In this document: positions 1-6,616 of the stretch, one piece after another
Position numbering within the stretch: position 1 is the stretch's first letter
Layout: every line of letters begins with the position of its first letter
Assembly: GCA_041859875.1 (NCBI GenBank)
Contig: JBFLFY010000037.1
Coordinates: forward strand, 1-12,695
Direction of reading: 5' to 3'
Length of the DNA stretch: 12,695 nucleotides
Origin: Thermocaproicibacter sp041859875
Lineage (GTDB): Bacteria > Bacillota > Clostridia > Oscillospirales > Acutalibacteraceae
Notes under the pieces: model-generated
Told to the model about the DNA's origin: nothing
What the model saw: only the letters and a program-made list of their open reading frames with translations
The model's database searches: none
Made by a program: the position numbers and the translations under genes

Positions 1-62
1 AATCTTGTGTTACTATAGAGAAGCTCTGTGAAAGCATTACAGCAATTCACAATCCAATACAG

Positions 63-139
<77 letters not shown>

Positions 140-143
140 AATC

Positions 144-179
144 GATAATGGGGAAAGGCTTTTGCCTTTCCCTGTTATC
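144..179 (+). terminator. Hairpin terminator after tRNA-fMet
   Basis: A perfect 9-bp stem (GGGAAAGGC at 151-159 with GCCTTTCCC at 164-172) closes a TTTT loop. With two wobble pairs and GATAA/TTATC outside, it becomes a 16-bp hairpin. It starts five bases after the tRNA CCA end, where a terminator is expected. The following bases are ATAAAATC rather than a run of T, so it is not a textbook intrinsic terminator. It could also act as a 3' processing or stabilising structure. Confidence 0.6.
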
Positions 180-226
180 ATAAAATCAAGTGTTTCAATA
201 TTTGGAGCATTTGATTTTATGATAAC
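174..226. repeat. 16-bp perfect inverted repeat overlapping the tRNA terminator
   Basis: The arm at 174-189 is exactly complementary to the arm at 211-226. The 21-nt interior can add about seven more pairs, several of them G-T, so the whole segment can fold as one long hairpin. The left arm begins inside the right arm of the preceding hairpin (174-179 are shared), so the two structures cannot form fully together. It could be a second terminator, an alternative fold, or the footprint of a small mobile element. Confidence 0.6.
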
Positions 227-923
227 TATCAGCCACACAGACGAATGTAGCTGACGGAACATAAAATTGCCGGTCATCCGAAAGTCGTTTCCCGCAGGGC
301 TTATCCACATTACAAGTGCAGACAAGTTGAAGTCGCGTTTGTCAGGGAGTTCAGGGAATTGCTCAGGCTTAGTACCACCTCGTTTCTGTGCTGTCGCCTA
401 TCATCGCATAATATAAGCTCCGGTATCTTGCTTTCGGCCAGCATATTAGGCAAATCAATACGAGCATTTGAAGGACTAGTTCAAATGTTGGTTTTAGTTT
501 ACCGTTAATTTTCAACGTACACCAGCTTCCCGCTCAGGTTCGCAGCGCGAGCCATTACGAGAAGCACACAATGATGATTTATTGTGGAACCGTGAATTCC
601 TTCAACCGAGAAAGCATCCACGATCTTGCCTTTTGGATAACAAAAGACAAGAGCCTGAACGTTTCCGCTAGTAACAGTTACGTTCAAGCCCTTGGCAAAT
701 CTATGATTACCATGCTACCTTTAAAGTAACACAGAAAACCAACCCTGTTAATGGCTTCTATCAGTTTTTAGAACGTATCTGTTTTACGTTTTAATCAGTG
801 TAAAGAATGTGATGATTCTTTACAGCCGATGTTGCTGTTGATGGGGTTATTTATTTTCCCGTCAACTATAATAGCACTTTGGGTTTGAAAATGCAATATT
901 TGGCAACATAAATCAGGAAAAGC
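227..923. other. About 700 bp without a confident gene; possible degenerate coding remnants
   Basis: No gene could be supported here. A 60-codon minus-strand frame at 505-687 (TTG start, ends KLVYVEN) has coding-like codon use. The + strand is also open through about 468-717 (ends MITMLPLK), and a second + frame at about 685-777 contains FKVTQKTNPVNGFYQF. None was recognised, and the frames conflict, which fits decayed DNA better than a working gene. A minus-strand open stretch at about 240-395 is likewise unassigned. A hairpin at 799-824 and the terminator at 924-950 are listed separately. Confidence 0.5.
799..824. repeat. 10-bp inverted repeat (hairpin)
   Basis: TGTAAAGAAT at 799-808 is exactly complementary to ATTCTTTACA at 815-824, with a 6-nt loop GTGATG. 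No T-run follows on either strand, so it is not a clear terminator. It lies in the gene-poor stretch between the tRNA and the membrane-protein gene, and its role is unknown. Confidence 0.6.
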
Positions 924-950
924 GCCTCTCGGACAAATTGTCCGAGAGGC
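924..950. terminator. Bidirectional terminator; palindrome-family copy 1
   Basis: A 13-bp perfect stem is centred on A937. The core CTCGGACAAATTGTCCGAG lies at 928-946 and the outer pairs are GCCT/AGGC. On the + strand it is followed directly by TTTTT (951-955), and on the minus strand by GCGCTTTTCC. It starts 10 bp past the stop codon of the minus-strand membrane-protein gene. It should therefore end that transcript and could stop + strand transcription too. The same core recurs at 2182, 5124 and 6624. Confidence 0.85.
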
Positions 951-959
951 TTTTTCCAT

Positions 960-2096
960 CTATTGAATCTTTATTGGCTCAACATTAAACTGACTTGACG
1001 CAAACCGTTCATCTTCACTCTTCTGAATATCTTCTTCCGTATTAAATTGGTTGGCATTTTTTCCAGTACCACTTAATTTACCTTTATTTAATATAGCATC
1101 ATCGATTTCAGCAGTCATAAACGTTGTACCTACAACCTTACCATTTGCAATAATATCTACGCTTGAAACCGTATAAATAGCATTATATTTGAATGGTAGT
1201 ATTATGAGGTTATTGTTTTCTTTCATCGTATACATATATGCCCTTTTTAGCTGTATGTTCGTATATGAGTAATTATCTCCAAGAGTAAAAGTTGGGTCAG
1301 CGTGTAGGTCAGGAATATGGTTAATAAAGTAAGGCGTCGATATTTTAAGGGTTTCCCCAATAAGTTCATCACTCATGGACTTAATATCTGACAAGTTTCT
1401 TGACCCCAACTGATTTGCCTTTGAAAGGTATTCTGGAAGGCCGGAAACAGAATAGGTTTTTTTTGTTTCTTTTACTAGTGCCTTATATGCAATTGCCTCT
1501 TGAGTCGTATATTTAGCCTCCACCATAATTTTATCACCATTTGACACTTTATCTTTTGATGATACAAAGTTAATTTTTGAAATGAACGGATCTCTGGAAA
1601 TGCTAACAGCAGATACCTTTCCCTCTGGTGAAATACCAGTATAGGTTACTTTTAGATCTTTAAAAACGTCTATTTCTTTTCCCTTCGGTAAACCTGATAC
1701 TTCTATCACCTTTTCTGTATTCTTGAAAGACAGGTTCAGCTGTCTAGCGACCGTGTCATTGAATGTAATTATTGCGGTAATTTTATCACCATTTTTCAGG
1801 TTATCTGTCTTATTGAGACTGCATTTCATAGATGTAAGTAAAGTATTGGTTTTAGATGCGTCAATATTTCTTTGAGCAAGAATTGTTTCAAGACTTTTTT
1901 TGTTTATTTGGCAGCTTGCTGTTCCCTGGGTATCAATTCCCTCTACCTTTACGATATAAGTGTCAGCCAAATTAATTTTATTGTTGTCTGCTATAATAGA
2001 CACACTTATAGCAACGATAACGGCGATTACTACAATGCCAATAGTGAACAACCAAATTTTCTGTTTTTTCGTAAGACTTTTTATTTTTTCGCCCAT
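960..2096 (-). CDS. Membrane-anchored protein with two tandem extracytoplasmic repeats
   Basis: This 378-aa protein has a short basic N-terminus (KSLTKKQK) and one hydrophobic segment at about residues 15-36, with no obvious signal-peptidase or lipobox site. It is probably an N-in, C-out membrane-anchored protein. Two related modules follow. One (about 45-137) runs DTYIVKVEGIDTQGTAS, NGDKITAIITFND, VIEVSGLP. The second (about 147-221) runs DLKVTYTGISPEGKVS, NGDKIMVEAKYTTQ, TYSVSGLP. A unique C-terminal domain (about 240-340) and a charged tail complete it. Similar module patterns occur in clostridial membrane proteins that carry an N-terminal zinc ribbon, which is absent here. No enzyme motif is visible. 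The ATG is supported by GAGGAG eight bases upstream. The gene stands alone between an extended -10 promoter and a terminator. Function is unknown; a cell-envelope role is an inference from topology. Confidence 0.9.
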   Translation of the reverse strand: MGEKIKSLTKKQKIWLFTIGIVVIAVIVAISVSIIADNNKINLADTYIVKVEGIDTQGTASCQINKKSLETILAQRNIDASKTNTLLTSMKCSLNKTDNLKNGDKITAIITFNDTVARQLNLSFKNTEKVIEVSGLPKGKEIDVFKDLKVTYTGISPEGKVSAVSISRDPFISKINFVSSKDKVSNGDKIMVEAKYTTQEAIAYKALVKETKKTYSVSGLPEYLSKANQLGSRNLSDIKSMSDELIGETLKISTPYFINHIPDLHADPTFTLGDNYSYTNIQLKRAYMYTMKENNNLIILPFKYNAIYTVSSVDIIANGKVVGTTFMTAEIDDAILNKGKLSGTGKNANQFNTEEDIQKSEDERFASSQFNVEPIKIQ

Positions 2097-2121
2097 AATA
2101 ACAGCTCCTCAACAAAGTAAG

Positions 2122-2152
2122 TATCTTTATTATTATAGCACAAATAAAGATA
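2122..2152 (-). promoter_or_regulatory. Extended -10 promoter bracketed by a 10-bp inverted repeat
   Basis: Reading on the minus strand, TGCTATAAT (2132-2140) is a perfect -10 hexamer with the TGn extension. The start of transcription would be near 2125 and the start codon of the membrane-protein gene is at 2096. No good -35 hexamer is seen at 17 bp. The -10 sits inside a perfect inverted repeat, TATCTTTATT at 2122-2131 and AATAAAGATA at 2143-2152 on the + strand, separated by 11 bp. Such placement suits a repressor operator, but no regulator is identified. Confidence 0.65.
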
Positions 2153-2181
2153 GAGCATGATGACGCTTCTGGTAAAAACAA

Positions 2182-2200
2182 CTCGGACAATTTGTCCGAG
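2182..2200. repeat. Palindrome-family copy 2 (inverted orientation)
   Basis: CTCGGACAATTTGTCCGAG is a 9+1+9 perfect palindrome. Its central base is T, so it is the reverse complement of copies 1, 3 and 4. The bases outside do not pair, unlike those of the other copies. It lies between the terminator of the DNA-damage operon and the promoter of the membrane-protein gene, about 42 bp upstream of that -10. It shares the left flank ACAACTCGGACAA with copy 4. Confidence 0.85.
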
Positions 2201-2276
2201 ACTATAATCCATCTTGTATAATTATTTCGGCTCTATTTCAATACATACTTGTCGTCAGGCAGTTATAACATAGTAT

Positions 2277-2313
2277 AAAAAAGCACAGAGCCTGAAAAAT
2301 TCAAGCTCTGTGC
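2277..2313 (-). terminator. Intrinsic terminator of the lexA-polymerase-SRAP operon
   Basis: On the minus strand a GCACAGAGC/GCTCTGTGC stem (2283-2291 with 2305-2313) is followed immediately by TTTTTT (2277-2282). The interior can pair further as TGAA/TTCA around an AAA loop. It lies about 43 bp after the stop codon of the SRAP gene and is a textbook Rho-independent terminator, unrelated in sequence to the palindrome family. Confidence 0.92.
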
Positions 2314-2355
2314 GTGCCATTGCTGATATATAAATCCCACAATCTTCTGGGAACA

Positions 2356-2913
2356 TCAAACAGCCTTTTTCGTTAATTCTGGCCCCGGCGCCTGCAGCAG
2401 GTTTGCTGCACTGCCGATGCTTCCAAGCCATACGGAAAGGCTGCCGTTGGGAATGACAAGCGGCATTCGGCTATGAACCGCCGCCATAGACTCGTTGGCA
2501 GGTTCGGTCAGAATCACAAACCGCCTGCCGTCTTCATAGTCTTGGTACAGCCCGGCCATATAAAGGACGCCACTTCCCGGCAGATTGAACTGATACTTTG
2601 TCTTTTTCCCGTCGTGGCTCCATTCGAAAAATCCGGAAGAAGGGATCACACATCGCTTTGCCTGGATGCTGTTCCGGAACATCGGCTTTTCCATTACGGT
2701 TTCCGCGCGGGCGTTAATAATAACCCCTTTGCCTTGAAATCCGGGAAAGCCCCACACAACAGCCTGGGGCTTCACACTGCCGCTTTGCTGAATCAGCACC
2801 GGCGCTTTGTCTGTGGGAAAAACTTCGCCCGTTTTGAAATCACCCTCGGTGCGGTCAAAAATCGCACGCAGCTCTTCATTGCCATTGTCATACAAACAGT
2901 ATCTTCCACACAT
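2356..2913 (-). CDS. SOS response-associated peptidase (SRAP / HMCES / YedK family)
   Basis: This 185-aa protein matches the SRAP (formerly DUF159) family. Members cap abasic sites in single-stranded DNA by forming a thiazolidine crosslink through Cys2, shielding the lesion from error-prone processing. The expected residues are visible: Cys2 directly after the initiator Met (MCGRY), Asn67 in INARAET, Glu97 in GFFEW and His147 in HSRMP. At 185 aa it is on the short side for the family (typically about 200-230 aa), but the core is complete. The ATG overlaps the end of the preceding gene by 26 nt. AGGAGG lies 12 bases upstream, a slightly long spacing. It is the last gene of the damage operon, and its partnership with a translesion polymerase fits a role at unrepaired template bases. 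Confidence 0.95.
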   Translation of the reverse strand: MCGRYCLYDNGNEELRAIFDRTEGDFKTGEVFPTDKAPVLIQQSGSVKPQAVVWGFPGFQGKGVIINARAETVMEKPMFRNSIQAKRCVIPSSGFFEWSHDGKKTKYQFNLPGSGVLYMAGLYQDYEDGRRFVILTEPANESMAAVHSRMPLVIPNGSLSVWLGSIGSAANLLQAPGPELTKKAV

Positions 2914-3181
2914 AAAATCGATAAACCTCCTGAGCTTCCGGTTCGCCTTTTGCTTCTACAAACCACCGGTCTTCTTCCCGCCAGAGATACGTGTTCTGTC
3001 CCTGAATCCGGCAGGTGTAGCGGATTCCAGCACCTCCTGCTTTTAGGGAGGCCGCTGGGCGGATGTCCAGCACACGGTCTATCTCATACAGATGCCCGCC
3101 ATCCCAGTCAATGGCAAGCGGTATCACACGTCCGTCCGGAAAATTGCGGACAATCATGTTTACATATTTTTTATATGCCAT
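2888..3181 (-). CDS. Uncharacterised 97-aa protein linked to the Y-family polymerase
   Basis: This small soluble protein has no transmembrane segment. Conserved-looking features are FPDGRVIPLAIDW, EIDRVLDIRPAASLKAGG, IRYTCRI and RWFVEA. The aromatic and charged pattern suggests a compact beta-rich fold. I do not recognise a named domain with confidence. It begins 14 nt after the polymerase stop codon, with AAGGAG overlapping that stop, so translation is probably coupled. Its last ~20 residues are encoded over the SRAP ribosome binding site and start, so the tail may be a recent extension. Small partners encoded next to Y-family polymerases are known in Firmicutes (YolD with UvrX), but no homology to YolD is evident. 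A role as polymerase accessory factor is inference from position. Confidence 0.85.
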   Translation of the reverse strand: MAYKKYVNMIVRNFPDGRVIPLAIDWDGGHLYEIDRVLDIRPAASLKAGGAGIRYTCRIQGQNTYLWREEDRWFVEAKGEPEAQEVYRFYVWKILFV

Positions 3182-3195
3182 CTCATCACGACTCC

Positions 3196-4437
3196 TTAAA
3201 AGTAGCCAACCGGATGAATTGTGTTTTCATCCTTTGGGTTAAATCCTGTCAGCGAGGGTTCTTCCAGCAGGGAAGCCCGCTGAACACAGAAATTCCCAAA
3301 CCGCCGCTTCAATCCATCTACTGTGCTGTCGAGACGTTCCAGCTGAATCCGCTGATGTTCGTCACAGAAAAAGTCTGTCTGCGTTGGGACATTATCATGT
3401 GCAAAATCGGAAACGGAAATGCCAATGCTGCGGATCGGGTACTGCCAGCGGTAAAACTGCCGAAACAGCCAATAGGATTTTTCCGCTATCTCCGAAGAAA
3501 TATTTGTGAACTTCTCAAATTTGCACTGCTTTGCAACGGTATAAAGCTGATTGTCACGCACCGATACCGAAAGTCCCCGGCCTTTGAAGCCCTGTTCCCG
3601 CATCCTGCGGCCAACGCTTTCGGCCAAGACAAATAGAACCATCTTTACATCCTGGTCACTCTTCAAATCCCGAATCGTCGTTGTGCTGTTTCCGATGGAT
3701 TTTACCGCCTGTATGCTGTCATATTTAGCAACCGGTGAAACATCAAGGCCATTCGAAAAATCATGCAGCACATTGCCCCATTTGCCAAATCGGCTGTGCA
3801 GATAGTTTTCCGGTAAATTCGCGAGTTCGCCGATTGTATGAATCCCGATGCTGGCAAGTTTCTTCTGCGTTGCCGGGCCGACATAAAGCAAATCTCCAGC
3901 CGGAAGAGGCCAAGCAATTTTTTTATAGTTTTCTTTTGAAATCACTGTGACGGCGTCGGGCTTTTTGTAGTCACTTCCAAGCTTTGCAAAGATTTTATTG
4001 AACGAGACACCAACCGAAACAGTAATACCAAGTTCGTATTTAATGCGCCGCCGAATTTCCTGCGCAACCTTTTCGCCGCTGCCGTACAGTCCGGTGCTGT
4101 TCGAAACATCAAGCCAAGCTTCATCAATGCCAAAAGGCTCTACCTGGTCGGTATAGTCTAAATAGATTTTCCGGGCCATTTGAGAAAAGCGCAGATAGCG
4201 AGGATAGTTCGGATGGATTATCACCAAGTCTGGGCAGCGCTGTTTTGCTTTCCAAAGCGGTTCTCCCGTTTTTACGCCGTACTTTTTTGCTATGCCGTTC
4301 TTTGTGAGGATAATGCCGTGCCGATGCTCCGGCTCTCCGCCTACAGCAACCGGCTTGCTGCGGAGTTCCGGGTGGTAAAGGCATTCCACACTTGCATAAA
4401 AGCAGTTGCAGTCGCTGTGCAAAATAACCCGCTCCAT
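3196..4437 (-). CDS. Y-family translesion DNA polymerase (DinB/UmuC-like)
   Basis: This 413-aa protein inserts nucleotides opposite damaged template bases. The palm carries HSDCNCFYASVE with metal ligand Asp9 and PFGIDEAWLD with Asp105-Glu106. VSFNKIFAKLGSDYKKPDA (about 145-162) is the family fingers/palm signature. A helix-hairpin-helix thumb segment follows (LYVGPATQKKLASIGIHTIGELA, 184-206), and the little-finger domain starts near GNSTTTIRDL (249-258). QTDFF at 353-357 resembles a beta-clamp binding peptide. The ATG at 4437 is preferred over an in-frame TTG at 4452 because GAGGAAGG lies five bases before the ATG and the TTG falls inside that site. The gene begins 11 nt after the lexA stop. 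Subfamily (Pol IV or UmuC-like) is not certain. Confidence 0.96.
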   Translation of the reverse strand: MERVILHSDCNCFYASVECLYHPELRSKPVAVGGEPEHRHGIILTKNGIAKKYGVKTGEPLWKAKQRCPDLVIIHPNYPRYLRFSQMARKIYLDYTDQVEPFGIDEAWLDVSNSTGLYGSGEKVAQEIRRRIKYELGITVSVGVSFNKIFAKLGSDYKKPDAVTVISKENYKKIAWPLPAGDLLYVGPATQKKLASIGIHTIGELANLPENYLHSRFGKWGNVLHDFSNGLDVSPVAKYDSIQAVKSIGNSTTTIRDLKSDQDVKMVLFVLAESVGRRMREQGFKGRGLSVSVRDNQLYTVAKQCKFEKFTNISSEIAEKSYWLFRQFYRWQYPIRSIGISVSDFAHDNVPTQTDFFCDEHQRIQLERLDSTVDGLKRRFGNFCVQRASLLEEPSLTGFNPKDENTIHPVGYF

Positions 4438-4448
4438 AAAGCCCTTCC

Positions 4449-5037
4449 TCAATAATAGCGCATACTGGAAACAACCCGGCCGAGGATTTCCACATGGTCA
4501 GCAAAAATCGGGTCCATTGTGGGATTCTCAGGCTGAAGCCGGTAATGGCCATTTTCTTTGTAAAAACGCTTTACCGTTGCTTCGCCGTCAATCATAGCCG
4601 CGACAATCTGGCCGTTTTCGGCATAGGATGTCTGTTCCACAACAACAAGATCACCATCCATGATTCCTGCGTCAATCATGGAAGTGCCTTTCACACGCAA
4701 GGCGAACAGGCTATTTTCCTGCTGGCCTGTGCGCGGAAGAAAGCCCACATATCCGTCAAGATTTTCAATAGCCGTAATTTGGAATACCAGCTGCGATGTT
4801 TCCGAGAATTGGTACCATGATGATGTTTCGTTCCTGTGCTGTGTCGTTTGGATAAAACTTTCCGCCAACGTGAGCCAGTCTGCCGTCATCGACGAGCTGC
4901 AGCAGCTGCCGGTTGATATTTGACCGTGATGAAAGTCCCAGCGCTGCGGCAATCTGCCCCATGGATGGGGAATAACCGTTCTGCCGATAAAACTCTGCCA
5001 GGTATTCATAGATTTTATCTTTCTGGCTTGGCCGCAT
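4449..5037 (-). pseudogene. lexA: LexA repressor, interrupted by a one-base frameshift
   Basis: LexA represses damage-inducible genes and cleaves itself when RecA filaments form. Residues 1-65 are the winged-helix DNA-binding domain (SMGQIAAALGLSSRSNINRQL). VPILGNIAAGIP follows, with the Ala83-Gly84 scissile bond. As given, the frame then stops at residue 90 (NYGY). The C-terminal peptidase continues in another frame: ITAIENLDGYVGF, the nucleophile in GTSM and the general base in EATVKRF. Removing one T from the TTT run at 4778-4780 joins them into a 195-aa LexA with Ser119 and Lys156. The ATG at 5037 has AAGGAG eight bases upstream. It heads the polymerase-SRAP operon and probably regulates it. 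Either the gene is truly broken or the base is a sequencing/assembly error. Confidence 0.88.
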
Positions 5038-5057
5038 ATGCTCATCTCCTTATTAAA

Positions 5058-5107
5058 GTACGTTGTACCTTTGCTGGATATTCTACCACAATCGGCGGAA
5101 AAGTAAA
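5058..5107 (-). promoter_or_regulatory. lexA operon promoter with GTAC-N3-GTAC operator candidate
   Basis: On the minus strand the elements are TTTACT (-35, 5102-5107), a 16-bp spacer and TAGAAT (-10, 5080-5085). These match consensus at 4/6 and 5/6. Transcription would start near 5073. Just downstream, GTACGTTGTAC (5058-5068) is a symmetrical GTAC-N3-GTAC element inside AAAGTACGTTGTACCTTT. It overlaps the initially transcribed region and lies 21 bp upstream of the start codon. Its position suits an autoregulatory LexA operator, though it does not match the GAAC-N4-GTTC box of Bacillus. That LexA binds here is inference. Confidence 0.65.
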
Positions 5108-5120
5108 GTGGTAAATAAAG

Positions 5121-5145
5121 TGACTCGGACAAATTGTCCGAGTCA
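5121..5145. repeat. Palindrome-family copy 3, possible terminator
   Basis: A 12+1+12 perfect palindrome has the core CTCGGACAAATTGTCCGAG at 5124-5142 and the outer pairs TGA/TCA. It sits between the stop of the HEPN-like gene (5255) and the lexA promoter, with its edge 14 bp from the -35. It may terminate the upstream minus-strand transcript, but no strong T-run follows (ACTTTATTTACC on the minus strand). The adjoining AAAGTGGTAAATAAA at 5105-5119 is repeated exactly at 6823-6837 beside copy 5, and it overlaps the lexA -35 hexamer. Confidence 0.85.
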
Positions 5146-5254
5146 GAAAAGATTAATGTTGAATTATGAAGTAAAGCATCATTAGAATTTAATAATACGC
5201 CAGTTGTTTGTCATTGATTTCGCCAAGTAGTTTAAACAGCTATTTTGTGTATTA

Positions 5255-6409
5255 CTAAGTTTGATTTTCTATATCAAGAATCCGTTTTTTGGCTTCACTA
5301 AAAAAATAATCATATCTGAATTCTCTTAAATAATAAGGATAATGATCTGCATTTAGAAAGCAAGCATCCCAAATTTTTTTTGACACATTAATAACTACTT
5401 GTGAAATTGATTGCGCTTCGTCCAACCATTCCTGAGGCGCAAACATGATTTCTCCCTTTAACTTCGAATAGTGTTCAGCCACATCACGTCTTTCCTGCAT
5501 TTTTGCTAATAATATAATGAAATCATTATCTTTTAACTGTTGTGGATTATTAGTATTATATGTAATTTTTTTTGCAATAATTCTTTGCATTTGTTCCAGT
5601 CGCCTTGACATTTTTAAATATTTATTTCCGGTTCTGTCTTTACCTTCTAACATAAACTTATCTTCTTCAGAGAGTTCATCTTCATGATAATACAGATAAT
5701 TTAAGCATAAACCATTTATATAACTTTCAAAAAACGCATAAAACCCCACAACACTATTTCGGCAAAAAGAACAAACGTTTGAATTTAAATAGGTTAACAC
5801 ATTTAAATTTTTTTCGGTTTTTATTTTCGGCAGTTTGTTTTCGTATAAGTGCATTTTATTGTACTCTTTTATAGCTAATGCTAATAAGTAAAATGCATCA
5901 TCTAATAGCTGTAATTCTTCATTCACACATCGATTTGAATGAAAACCCAGACCGATACGCGAATAATATGGTAATTCCTCTTTTAAATATGGAATATTTC
6001 TTAAGTCTATTATTTTCGACATAACACCTAATTCAATACCATTATGAAATTGGTCTTTTATCAATTGAGCTCTTAGAACTGAAGCAACCTTTTTAATTCC
6101 TACCTTTAAAGGAAACTGTTTTTTAGTTGCACAATATATTTCGTTAATCATATTTTCAACGTCTGGAGCAAATGCCCAGTCTCCTGTAACATTCATTACA
6201 CTTGTATAAAGCATGGAAAGACGTTCTAAAATATCTTCAGATTCGTTATTTCCTGGCAGCAATCCAATTGTAAAAATTAAATAGGTAAGTCGGTCAAACA
6301 CTAAAGCTGTCTCACTATTTTTAATAGGAGCAATATCCTTTAATTCAAATAGATGACTCTTGATATTGTTGCGTATCCTTTTCTGCTGCTTAATATATTG
6401 TTTAGACAT
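5255..6409 (-). CDS. AT-rich orphan gene with a HEPN-like R-x4-H motif
   Basis: This 384-aa protein is predominantly alpha-helical in composition and has no signal peptide or clear membrane segment. I do not recognise the full-length family. Near the C-terminus, a helix-like stretch VVGFYAFFESYINGLCLNYL (220-239) is followed by ERRDVAEHYSKL, containing R308-D-x3-H313. HEPN RNases typically show a helix rich in F/E residues followed by R-[polar]-x3-H. The fit is suggestive but short. Cysteines at 213 and 216 (CSFC) are a single pair, not a zinc ribbon. The ATG at 6409 is chosen over upstream ATGs because GGAGG lies five bases before it. Base composition is visibly more AT-rich than the flanking operons, suggesting separate acquisition. 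It lies next to an integrase remnant and an RM operon, so an abortive-infection or toxin-like role is possible but unproven. Confidence 0.88.
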   Translation of the reverse strand: MSKQYIKQQKRIRNNIKSHLFELKDIAPIKNSETALVFDRLTYLIFTIGLLPGNNESEDILERLSMLYTSVMNVTGDWAFAPDVENMINEIYCATKKQFPLKVGIKKVASVLRAQLIKDQFHNGIELGVMSKIIDLRNIPYLKEELPYYSRIGLGFHSNRCVNEELQLLDDAFYLLALAIKEYNKMHLYENKLPKIKTEKNLNVLTYLNSNVCSFCRNSVVGFYAFFESYINGLCLNYLYYHEDELSEEDKFMLEGKDRTGNKYLKMSRRLEQMQRIIAKKITYNTNNPQQLKDNDFIILLAKMQERRDVAEHYSKLKGEIMFAPQEWLDEAQSISQVVINVSKKIWDACFLNADHYPYYLREFRYDYFFSEAKKRILDIENQT

Positions 6410-6616
6410 TCTAACCTCCATTTGAAACAATAAATGAAATGTTTAGAGTGATTCTATAATAAAAACTCAACTTCAAATGATCGCTATAATGAAAATAATA
6501 AAATTGTTCTAACAAATTGGTCATTACCAAATAATGAAATTATCTCTATTATAATATTCTGGCTCAGCAATTGCAAGGCAAATTGCCGTATTTTGTCGAT
6601 GTTTATGGTCAAGATT
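6410..6616. other. AT-rich leader upstream of the HEPN-like gene with two small inverted repeats
   Basis: No convincing -35/-10 pair was found on the minus strand, although several TATAAT-like strings occur (for example around 6454-6460 and 6484-6490). Two adjacent short palindromes, TTGTTCTAACAA (6504-6515) and TTGGT-N4-ACCAA (6517-6530), lie about 95-120 bp upstream of the start codon and could be operator half-sites. The + strand is open for 40 codons across 6538-6657, without a start codon. Confidence 0.35.

Noticed and set aside
3131..3151. GTCCG...CGGAC palindrome resembling the repeat family
   Set aside because: Only five base pairs with a different centre, inside the 97-aa coding sequence; probably coincidence.
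2473..3636. 387-codon open frame on the + strand
   Set aside because: It is antisense to the SRAP, 97-aa and polymerase genes, which all have family motifs and ribosome binding sites. Its translation has no recognisable domain.
4772..4786. Programmed frameshifting in lexA
   Set aside because: No canonical slippery heptamer, stimulatory structure or internal Shine-Dalgarno was seen at the break. A one-base indel in a short homopolymer is simpler.
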